Below, piece by piece: positions 20,161 through 29,627 of a stretch of DNA of 64,000 nucleotides. Each line of letters begins with the position of its first letter. Position 1 is the first letter of the stretch. Origin of the DNA: Arachidicoccus ginsenosidivorans (lineage in GTDB: Bacteria > Bacteroidota > Bacteroidia > Chitinophagales > Chitinophagaceae); the NCBI RefSeq assembly GCF_007971385.1, contig NZ_CP042434.1, positions 5,270,001 to 5,334,000 of the forward strand. The letters run 5' to 3'. Position numbers and translations under genes: made by a program. The notes under the pieces are model-generated. The model ran no database searches, was not told where the DNA came from, and worked only from the letters and a program-made list of their open reading frames with translations.

Positions 20161-20672
20161 TCATTTATGGTTATAATACATTGCTCTTATAAAAAGGATT
20201 CGGACAATCATTAGACGATTAAAGCCTCCATTGTGCCTATGTATGAACATGAAGATAAAGCTTTTTTGAATATTATCAGAAAAATGAAAAAATAACTCAG
20301 CCTCCGCTGCAATCTAAATTAGGTTAAAAGATGAGCAAATAAATGTGGCAAATAAATAAAATTTGTAGTAATAAATACTTATTATAAAACAATCTTTCTA
20401 CTTTCTAAAAATGTATGTAAGCTGTGATGGTAAAGCGTGTATATATAACTTAAAGCCTTAGGTTTTAAACAAACAATTACCATGAAAGTAAATTGAAGCA
20501 ATTAGAATTAGATTGAAATAGTAATACAGGGTACTGATTTTATCCAATCCATTACCCTATTATTCAAATTATTTTTATCAAAATACTATAAGGAAAAGTC
20601 AAAATAAACTACCTTTCTAATAGTGGACAATATTGAATTAGCCTAACTTAGTACCCGGTAAAAAATATAGCT
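20161..20672. other. Divergent intergenic region
   Basis: AT-rich region between the leftward GH38-like gene and the rightward GH36-like gene; it probably holds both promoters. I found no full TTTG/TAnnTTTG pair and no gene. Confidence 0.5.
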
Positions 20673-22876
20673 ATGAAGATCAATTTCCTGTTTGGCCTCC
20701 TTTTGTTTTGTTTTACAAATCAATTTTCCGCCGCTCAAAACCACTTGCCTGTATGGCCTGATACTATGGGCAATCCGGTTTCAATAGATTGGCTGATTCA
20801 ACCCGTGAAGGCCAAGGCGCAGGTTTATAGCGCCAATCATCAAAAAGATTTAATATTGGATAATGGTCTGGTAGAAAGGCGTTTTCGATTAGGCCCCAAC
20901 CTGGTATGTTTTGATTATAAAAACAAGACAACCGGTCGGGAGTTCTTAAGAGCAGTGAAAGCCGAAGCAAGGATTAGAATAGACGGCATTAATTATAATA
21001 TTGGCGGGTTATATGGTCAAAAGGAACAGGCTTATTTATTACCTGAACAAATTGATCACTATACCAGCAGCGATAGTGACTTTATTTATAGGGCGTATAG
21101 TGTAGAGCCGTTACCACCCTATTTGAATCCAGCTTCAAAATTCTGGGCTACCAATAAAAAAGCAGCAACTGGCAAAATCCTAAATCTTGTCTTTGCGTCC
21201 AAACTACCAGCGCTTAAAGGCATCACCGTCACGGTGCATTATGAGTTATATGATGGCATCCCGCTAATTGCAAAATGGATAAGTATTAACAACCATTCAG
21301 AAAAATCAATCCGATTGAACCGGGTAGTCAACGAGATACTAGGCATGGTGGAGGAGCAAAGTGCCGTAGTAGGAACACCTCAGCAAATGGAAAAGCCTTC
21401 CGGATTGTACTTAGAAACTAACTACGCCTTTAATAATGCCATGCGCTATAACCTGAGCGATCAGACAACACATTGGAAGGTGGACAAATCCTATACATCA
21501 CAAGTAAATTATGATTACAATACACCTTGTTTATTAGAAATTTACCCTGACCAGGGTCCTGGCATTGATTTGCAACCAGGAGCGCAATTTAAATCTGTCA
21601 GAACTTATGAACTTGCCATGGATAGTTATGACAGGCAAAGAAGAGGTATGGAAGTACAACAAATGTACCGAGTCATTGCTCCATGGACGACCGCAAATCC
21701 CATATTTATGCACCTGGTTAGCAATAACGATAAGGAAGTATATCATGCAATTGACCAATGTGCTGCAACTGGCTATGAAGCGCTTATATTAAGCTTTGGC
21801 AGTCACATCAACATGGAAGATGTATCCGACAAAATATTAAGCGTTGCGCCGATATAGCGGCCTATGCCCATAAAAAAGGTATCAGCATTGGCATTTACTC
21901 TTTATTTAGCTCCAGACGGATTAGTGAACAAGATGATGTAATTAATCCCAAAACCGGCAAGACCGGTGGCGCTTTTTTTGGCAATGCCCCTTGTTTTGGC
22001 AGTAAGTGGGGCCAGGCCTATCGGGACAAGGTAAAAACTTTTTTTACTAAAACAGGGTTTGATATTTGGGAAAATGACGGCCCTTACCCGGGTGACCTTT
22101 GTGCTTCCACTACACATCCCGGCCATCGGGACGTAGAGGATAGTCAATGGCGCCAAATTGAAATACAGAAGGGCTTATACCACTGGCTAAATGCCCGGGG
22201 TATTTATATCAATGCACCGGATTGGTATTTTTTGGATGGCACCAATAAAATCGCTCTAGGCTACAGGGAAGTGAACTTCTCACTTTCCAGAGATCAACAA
22301 AAAATCCTAAACAGGCAGAATATTTTCGATGGCACCTGGGACAAGACACCTTCCATGGGATGGGGATTTGTACCACTCACTCGCTACCATGGCGGTGGGC
22401 CAGATGCAGTATTGGAGCCGTTATCTGAACACCTGGCTGATTATGAACAGCTAATGATGCAATATTATGGAGCTGGCGTACAGGCATGCTACCGTGGTCC
22501 ACGCTTATATGACACAGAGATAACCAAAAATCTCGTTATTAAAGTTATTAACTGGTACAAAAAGTACAGGGAGATATTAAATTCAGATATTATTCATTTG
22601 CGTCGGGCGGACGGCAGGGACTGGGACGGATGGATGCACGTTAATGCGAGTCATACAGATTCTAAAGTAAAAGGCTTGATCATGCTATTTAACCCCACGG
22701 ATAAACCCATGCAACGCAAAATTAAAATTCCGCTATATTACACAGGACTCACTAAAACAGCACAAATCCGGGAAAAAGAAGGGCAGGTAAAAGCCTATAC
22801 TTTAGACAGGGAATTTACCATACAGCTTCCTGTGAAGCTCGACCCCAAATCCTATTCCTGGTGGGTGATTGAATAG
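20673..22876 (+). pseudogene. GH36-like (clan D type) glycosidase, one frameshift
   Basis: A secreted protein of about 734 residues with signal FLFGLLLFCFTNQFSAAQ. The N-terminal half is a mutarotase-like beta-sandwich (LDNGLVERRFRLGPN, GITVTVHYELYDGIPLIAKW). Then comes a TIM barrel with LILSFGSHINMED, GISIGIYS, GFDIWENDGPYPGD and GIYINAPDWYFLDG, and a small C-terminal sandwich. This layout matches GH36/GH31-type alpha-glycosidases; a candidate nucleophile is the Asp in WENDGP. The frame breaks at 21831-21834 (four A): with one more A the sequence continues DKNIKRCADIAAYAHKKG in a single frame to 22876. Alpha-galactosidase is plausible but unproven. It is the only plus-strand hydrolase besides the GH18 gene. 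Confidence 0.75.
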
Positions 22877-22917
22877 GTAATTAATCTCAACAGGGTGGAT
22901 TTAACTACTGCTGTTAT

Positions 22918-22946
22918 CGTTTAATGTGCCTATGGCACATTAAACG
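22918..22946. terminator. Perfect 13-bp inverted repeat after the GH36-like gene
   Basis: A 13-base stem (CGTTTAATGTGCC) with a TAT loop and an exact complement begins 42 bases after the GH36-like stop codon. It lacks a T-tract, so it may be an intrinsic-like terminator, an mRNA 3' end stabiliser or a protein-binding palindrome. Confidence 0.6.
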
Positions 22947-23350
22947 CCTGCTTGTAAAAAACTATGCAATCGTCAATTCAAACAAGGTAGTAAAATGAAT
23001 GAGTAATAATAACCATCTTATTCTAAAGGATACCCAATACCTAATGTATGACTTCAGATTCTAAGGTTCTGTCACCGGTCAAAAGGTTTCAGAAAACACA
23101 CTAATCAACGCTATCAAAACGTAAGATCAATGGACAAGAATCAAAGAATGCCTCTGCCCTTAATTTAAAATCCTTACCAAAACAACTTAAATGTCATTTA
23201 AAAAAAATACGCCGGTTCTAACACACCATTTTTTACCATTCTCTGCATTTCTCAAAGTCGCTCAAATAATCACCTTAAGAAGCTACTTGATTTCCACCTT
23301 TTACGGTGAATCCTCAAACCATTGACCAGCTCAATCTGAATGCTCCTCAA
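22947..23350. other. Intergenic region, no gene seen
   Basis: About 400 bases between the hairpin and the small membrane protein gene. No supported coding frame, RNA gene or repeat was recognised. Confidence 0.5.
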
Positions 23351-23584
23351 TTATTTTGTAAAAATGTAAAAAATCATACACAACAATGCTATTATTACCA
23401 GCATTATTGAAATAATATTCAAAATACGATTGGGGATCTTTCCTTTTAGCTGCGATAGAATTAATGCACAACCGACTATTGCAAGAAATAGTTTTGCAAA
23501 CAAACTGGATAAATAGAAGATTTCAATTGCAATGCCTGTAATAAGCGATAGGGTCAGAACAGCAAAAAAATTGATTTTTTTCAT
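23351..23584 (-). CDS. Small hypothetical membrane protein
   Basis: A 77-residue protein starting MKKINFFAVL with three hydrophobic segments, about 6-24, 28-44 and 53-75, separated by a short basic loop QLKGKIPNR. Its composition and lysine start look like a real small inner-membrane protein, but I do not recognise the family. It follows the SusD gene on the same strand, beyond the hairpin at 23737-23767, so it is probably a separate transcript. Confidence 0.5.
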   Translation of the reverse strand: MKKINFFAVLTLSLITGIAIEIFYLSSLFAKLFLAIVGCALILSQLKGKIPNRILNIISIMLVIIALLCMIFYIFTK

Positions 23585-23736
23585 GATTCAAAATTACGTA
23601 TTATCAAAAATATATTCAAAATATAAGGCGCCCGATTTGTTTACAGCCAGCCAGCGTTGATTCTCTTTTCCTAAGAAAAATCGCTTCTAACCAAATTCAC
23701 TTTACTGTTGCATGATCAGACAACAACCTTTAAAGC

Positions 23737-23767
23737 AAGAAGGAGCTAATTCCATTAGCTCCTTCTT
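23737..23767 (-). terminator. Intrinsic terminator after the SusC-SusD operon
   Basis: A 14-base perfect stem (AAGAAGGAGCTAAT, loop TCC) lies 38 bases beyond the SusD stop codon. T-rich sequence flanks it on both strands, so it could work in both directions. Confidence 0.8.
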
Positions 23768-23804
23768 TTCCATTATTATTGTAAACAAAATAAAATCACC
23801 TCCG

Positions 23805-25664
23805 CTATTTCAAAGGATCAAACGTGCCATTCCATTCATTGTTTTGCATACTCGGATCACTATTAAAGGTCTTTTGAAAATCATTTAAGGCAATGGGATA
23901 AAACCAATGATTTAGGGACAAATTATACGTATTGATCGCATTATTAGTAACATTGGCCACAAATTCTATGTGAAATTTCTTTCTTACCGCGTCTGTCTGA
24001 ATATTTTGCGTCCAGTCAAAATCAGTTTGTGCATTCACTTCAGGTTGGTCTGCGTTTTGAACGAAAAATAGCTGAGACATATATTTCTCTTTGTTTAATA
24101 TATCAAAGCGCATCCAGCGTCTTAAATCACCCCATCTTTTGCCTTCCTGTGCAAACTCAGCCATTCTTTCTCTAATAATGAGTTCTCTAACAGCCGATTG
24201 ATTGTTATAAACATCCAAACCATAACCATATGTACCAGCCCCCTTTGCAATACCTGCCCTTTGCCTGATTTGAGCAATCAAACTAAGCGCTTCGGTGTAG
24301 TTACCTAGTTCATTTGCGCATTCTGCCAGGTTCATAATAATTTCTGAAAACCGGAGTTCTATCCAGATATTCCCTCCTTGTTGCTGGGAGGTGATTTGAT
24401 TGGTACCTGGGGTAACTGCTTTCAGCGGATAAAAGCCGCCGTATATACCCACATTCGCACTACCCATCTGGTATTTCCCTAAATCATTATAATTTGGAAA
24501 ACTACCACCGTAGGCCATCCAAAGATTTTGTCCACCTGGAACCTGTATGCTTGGATAAGCGGTTCCAGGAACAAAAATGGAGGCATAAAACCGCGGATCC
24601 ATATTTTTAACCAGGTCAGTAAAAAATGCCGCATTATAAGCTGGATCTGTTTTCAATTTTGTCGTATCAAGTCCAGTTGGTGTACCAATAGCCATTGAGG
24701 AACCATCCAGGCGAGGGAAAGCTAATACCTGCCAGGCTAGCTGCATGGAGCGACAAGCATCTCCCTGGGTCACACACCAAGGCATTAGTGTATTCATCGT
24801 ATAGGCATGATCAGGATAAAAGTAATTATTAAAAATAATGGCCTCCGTATTGGCACTACCAGCTGTCTGCCATATTTTATCAAAGGATGCCATCAATTTA
24901 TACCCAGAGGCAGTTGCTTTATCAAGAGCCGCTTTATTGGCATCATAGGCTGCCTGCCAACGAGATTTGTCATTATTTCTGTTAAATAAAGGGCTGGCAT
25001 ACCATAATGCAATTCTTCCTTTAAAGGCCAAAGCAGCCGATTGGTCAATTCTGCCATAATCCTTACCGCTCCATTTGGGTGGCAGTAAGGCGGCGGCTGT
25101 ATTCAGATCTGACATGATAGTGTCCATACAAACCGAAGTTGGGCTTCTTGGCACATTTAAGGAAGGAAGGTTGGTGACGTCCTGTGGTTTTGTAATAAGC
25201 GGTACGCCGCCCAGTTTTTTTACATAGCCCCAATAGGCCCAAGCCCTCCAAAAAAGGCATTGCCCTCTTAGGAAATCTTTATTTTGCTGCGACAACACGG
25301 TGGCTGGAACATTGTCCAACTGAGCCAACATGAAATTTATCTTGTCGATATTCGTGTAGTTTAACGAAATCCCCACACCGGATACCGTAATATTCACTCC
25401 TTGATCATAAGAAGACATGGCAGTAGGATTCTGTGTCATGGCTTCATCACTGTTATCCGCATAAAAGTTCCAGCCTGACATCGAATTCGCATAGATATCC
25501 GCCAGATAGGCCTGTATCATTGCCTCGCTAGTCCATACGGCGTCTGGATTTATTGCCGTAGTATTGGGGAAGTCCAGACTTGGTTTGCACCCCCAAAAAG
25601 AGGATCCCATAAGAATCGCCAGACAAAAACCGATTGCTGCGCTTTTTAATAATTTATTATTCAT
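23805..25664 (-). CDS. SusD/RagB family outer-membrane lipoprotein
   Basis: A 619-residue surface glycan-binding lipoprotein. The signal MNNKLLKSAAIGFCLAILMG ends at a lipobox-like FWGC with C26. Typical SusD features are FLRGQCLFWRAWAYWGYVKKLGGVPL in the TPR-like helices and RERMAEFAQEGKRWGDLRRW near the C-terminus, each a hallmark of this family. It begins 21 bases after the SusC stop codon, the standard SusC-SusD order, and the two form one transport complex. It reads intact in the given sequence. The bound glycan cannot be told. Confidence 0.96.
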   Translation of the reverse strand: MNNKLLKSAAIGFCLAILMGSSFWGCKPSLDFPNTTAINPDAVWTSEAMIQAYLADIYANSMSGWNFYADNSDEAMTQNPTAMSSYDQGVNITVSGVGISLNYTNIDKINFMLAQLDNVPATVLSQQNKDFLRGQCLFWRAWAYWGYVKKLGGVPLITKPQDVTNLPSLNVPRSPTSVCMDTIMSDLNTAAALLPPKWSGKDYGRIDQSAALAFKGRIALWYASPLFNRNNDKSRWQAAYDANKAALDKATASGYKLMASFDKIWQTAGSANTEAIIFNNYFYPDHAYTMNTLMPWCVTQGDACRSMQLAWQVLAFPRLDGSSMAIGTPTGLDTTKLKTDPAYNAAFFTDLVKNMDPRFYASIFVPGTAYPSIQVPGGQNLWMAYGGSFPNYNDLGKYQMGSANVGIYGGFYPLKAVTPGTNQITSQQQGGNIWIELRFSEIIMNLAECANELGNYTEALSLIAQIRQRAGIAKGAGTYGYGLDVYNNQSAVRELIIRERMAEFAQEGKRWGDLRRWMRFDILNKEKYMSQLFFVQNADQPEVNAQTDFDWTQNIQTDAVRKKFHIEFVANVTNNAINTYNLSLNHWFYPIALNDFQKTFNSDPSMQNNEWNGTFDPLK

Positions 25665-25685
25665 GTCAAATTAATTTTATCGTTT

Positions 25686-28600
25686 CTAAAAAGTAACATT
25701 AACACCACCACTTATGGTCCGCATAATTGGATAACCTATACCGCTCCAACTAGGATTTAGTTCAGGATCCCAATATTTGAATTTGCTAATTGAAAACAAA
25801 TTGGTTCCGGAAGCGAAAAACCTCACTGATTTTATCGCATTGCCCAATGGGTTATCAAATTGGAGTGTATAGCCAATATTTAAGCTTTTTAACCTTATAA
25901 AGCTCGCATCCTGATACCAAAAGCTGCTATTACCAATGGAATAAGACCGGTAATCTCTAGGCACGGCTGCCGGCAGCGGCGCATTTGGGTTTTCCGGGTC
26001 CAGGCATTAGTCATCCAATTCATATTCCACATCTGGCCGCCATAATAATCAGCGAGTTCAGAGAAATTCTTGGGATTATGCAACAGCCCGCTAAATAAGG
26101 CCTCGATGGAAAATCCTTTCCAGTTAGCCCCAAATCAAGCCCATATACAATAGGGTTGGGATTTTTATATAAAACGCTCTGATCGTAATTATTGATCACG
26201 CCGTCAGGTTTCCCATCGGGGCCACTTCTATCTACATATACCATAGAACCGAGTCCAATGGCTGTATTGCCATTACCAGGATTGACATAATCCGGATTGG
26301 CCGCATTCCATCGGTCTAAATCCGCCTGTGTGCGAATAATATAAGAGGTGTAACCTGCTATATAATTACTGGTTTTACCAACGGGTACCTGCCATGGCAG
26401 ATAGCTGATAGGATAATCCTTTTTAACAACTTTATTCCAACCGTAAGAGGCATTTAGAATGGCAAACCAGGAGACCTCACCGGTTTTGTCTTTCCACCCC
26501 ACCGTTAAATCAACACCTTGTGCATTCATCACACCATAATTCTCCTGAGGCATAGACAGGCTAAATGTAGTGGGCAGTGAATTCTGTCTGGAGCCCAGGA
26601 TATCATAAGTATGTTTGAACCAATAGTTGGCAGATCCTGATAAGTGATGTACTAGCTCATAATCAAATCCTATGTTATAACTTAGAGATTTCTCCCATGT
26701 TAAATTCTGATTGACAAGTGAGCCATATTTAATCCCTACATTGTTTGATGGTGTCGGATCACCAAAGAAATAGGTACTGCCTGATTGATAAGACTGTTGC
26801 CATTGCCAGCCGGAAACCACAGCGTCATTACCGGTTAAACCTACGGATCCTCTTAATTTGAGTTTTGTGATTATTTTATTGTCTTTCAAAAAATCCTCCT
26901 TGCTCATAATCCAGCCAGCAGAAGCAGCTGGAAATATGCCCCACCTTTCCTTTGGTGCAAAATACATGGAGCCGTCCTCTCTTACAGATAAATTCAACAG
27001 GTACTTTTCTGCATAAGAATAATTGACTTGTCCAATATAAGAAGCTCTACCCGTCGTATAATCAGGACCGCCTCCCGACCACATATCATTATGGTCGCTA
27101 TTGGCAGCCCAATACTGATCCGTCTGAAAAACAGGGAAACCCTGGTTTTGATTCCACATAGAGCTATGAGTACTCTTAGCGTTTTCAAAAACAAGCGCCG
27201 CATCTACATGGTGTTTGCCAAAATCCCTATTATAAGACGCTTGTAAATCAAACTGGTAATTATTATTCCAACCTGCGGTCGAATATAATCCCCAGAAATT
27301 TGTATTGGTAAATTGCGTTGTCAGACTTGCATCATCTGCTTTCACGATATGATTATTTTCCCCTGAAATATAGGAAACCAAAAGGTGGCATGGGCATCAT
27401 ACTCTTTATAATGCGAGCTGGCCCAGTCGGCCATATAACTGGCCTTAAAGCTTAAGCCTTCCACCCACGGGGTTTTATAAGTCAAACTTATATTTGCCTG
27501 TGGATCAACGCTATTATTATGTTGATACCCTATTAATCCATTTGCTTCCGCTGATGGGTTGCCATAGGCCCATCCAGAAGTCAAATACCGATCCCCCTCA
27601 TCCGAATAAATCGGCATATTATTGAAAGAAGCCCTAAGCTTTGTATAAGTGGCATCTGTACCTTCGATGGGCGCAGATGCTGTATAGGCATTAGACATGG
27701 CAAGGCCCGTATATAATTGTAAATTTGGCGTAATGTCAGCGGTTACATTTAAGCGAACATTCCACTTTTTATAATCTGTCGAACTTAAAAAGCCGCCCTG
27801 GTCATAATAATTAGCCGCCGCAAAATATTTAATCTTATTTTGTCCGCCAGATACAGTAATGCCATGGTTCATAATAAATGGGGTATTCCATACAGCGTCC
27901 AGTGCATCATAACCCTGATTTGGAAGCGCCTTTGCCCATTCGAGTTCATCTTCTGACCAGGCAGTTCCTTGCGGTGGCGTCGCTGAAATACGGGGATCAA
28001 TTCTATTTAAATTTTCATACATCAGATTTGACAGTAAACCAGATTGATATAAATTGGTTAGCGGCACTTTGCTGGTTGCAAAATCAGCCGCATAATTAAA
28101 ATTGTAGTTAATGGATGGTGTGCCATAATGACCACGGCTGGTAGTCACCACAATGACGCCACCATCTGAGCGAACACCATAAATAGCCGCAGATGCTGCG
28201 TCCTTGAGCACTGATATACTCTCAATTTCATTGGGTGCCAGTGTCTGGAAGGTTCCCGCATCTCTTATCATTCCATCAATTACATAAAGCACTGGCTGAC
28301 TGTTAAATGACGATCCCGTACGAATGGACAGGGAATTTTGCGTTCCAGGCCGACCTGGCTGTGTGTTGACATGCACCCCGGCTACCCTTCCCGTTAATAA
28401 ATCAGCAGCGCTGTTCAGGGGCAATTCTTTCATTGATTGCTTGACATCCACAACACTCACTGCTCCAGTCAATAATTCCTTTTTTTGCTCGGTATAACCG
28501 ATCACCACCACGTCATTTAAAAGTTCTGTGGTTGAATCCATCACAATATGCATGGTCTCCGTTGAAAGAACTTCAACAGTAGTAGGTTTATACCCCACCA

Positions 28601-28850
28601 TTGTTATCTGTAATTTACTTTTTAATGGCACCATCATTTCGAAGGTTCCATTTACATCAGTAAGCGTCTTAGCTGATTGCCCTCCAATTTGCTTAACAGT
28701 CGCTCCAGCAAGTGGAATATTGCCATCTTTACCAGTGACAACTCCACTTGCTTTAATCAACTGTGTTTGTGCAAAAGTCTGATTAGAGAAGCAAAATAAG
28801 CAATACATAAGTACTGCATAGAAAATACACTTAGTTTGCAGCCGCGTCAT
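25686..28850 (-). pseudogene. SusC/RagA-like TonB-dependent receptor, three frameshifts
   Basis: Partner of the SusD gene. Signal MYCLFCFSNQTFAQ, then a carboxypeptidase-regulatory-like domain (ASGVVTGKDGNIPLAGATV), the LLNDVVVIGYTEQKK TonB-box region, the plug (NSLSIRTGSSFNSQPVLYVI) and a long barrel ending in VNVTF with the terminal aromatic typical of outer-membrane barrels. As given, the frame breaks three times: at 27380-27383 (AAAA), 26115-26116 (CC) and 25996-25998 (GGG). Adding one base at each restores a continuous protein of about 1055 residues, for example HATFLVSYISGENN and TGKGFSIEALFSGLLHN. Three independent losses in one transporter next to an intact SusD favour base-calling errors. 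Confidence 0.93.
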
Positions 28851-29627
28851 AGTATTTACTTTAAATAATTAGGAAAATTTGTTTAATCTTATCAATTCTA
28901 ATTGACGTGTTAAAGGTAATTCTCTACCAAGGGGCCAAACAACAATAGATTTGATTTTTACCAATGCTATTTTGCTTTTATTAACTTTTGATTTTTTGAC
29001 TGCAGCTCGCTCTTGTAAATAATTGATTACACAGTATTTACACAAATAAACTATTGCCCAATGCAATCAAATTAAATGATAGGCCTTTTTTTTAAAATAA
29101 TAATTAATAAATTATTGGAGTATTGTTAGATCATACTAAGCGCAATCATTTGGAAGTTAAAGATCAGATAATCGCGAGCCACCAAATCTAAGTTTATGCT
29201 GATTATAAATTTCAACATAATGGCTTACAACTGCAAAACAAAGAACAAAAAGGAGCCTAACTAGTAGGCTCCTTTTATACCATTTTCCTTAACAATTATT
29301 AAAACTTACAAACAATGAAATGCAATTACTTAATCTTTGAGTTTTAATTGTATGGATTACTTTACATCTCAATAATTCCCTTTAGATTTAAACAAAGATA
29401 ATTCCTCAGCCCCCATATCCAACAACGAATTTGACAATAACTAATGTTATTTTTGCACAACCATTGAAATTTTTTATTTGAATTTACATTGTTGGATTTG
29501 CCATTCAACTTGAACCTTTGCCCACCCCATTCAATAAAGCTATTTTCTGGCAACACATGATATTTAGCCAATACGATCATTAATCTTTACGTATACATAT
29601 CAACTGCTCTCTTTACCTATTTTGAAT
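28851..29627. other. Intergenic region upstream of SusC, with terminator
   Basis: AT-rich region that probably holds the SusC-SusD promoter. Read leftward, TAGATTTG at 29183-29190 matches the -7 consensus TAnnTTTG but has no good -33 partner. A strong terminator lies at 29248-29276. Two short leftward open frames here look non-coding. Confidence 0.5.
29248..29276 (-). terminator. Intrinsic terminator for the paralogue A gene
   Basis: A perfect 12-base stem (AAAAGGAGCCTA, five-base loop) followed on the minus strand by a T-rich run. It closes the long leftward hydrolase run and separates it from the SusC-SusD operon. Confidence 0.85.

Noticed and set aside
28869..29066. 65-residue leftward open frame upstream of SusC
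   Set aside because: Lies in the probable SusC leader and has no features of a real protein.
29362..29580. 72-residue leftward open frame downstream of paralogue A
   Set aside because: It overlaps no conserved motif, has a Cys/Trp-rich composition unlike neighbours, and lies beyond the end of the operon near the terminator.
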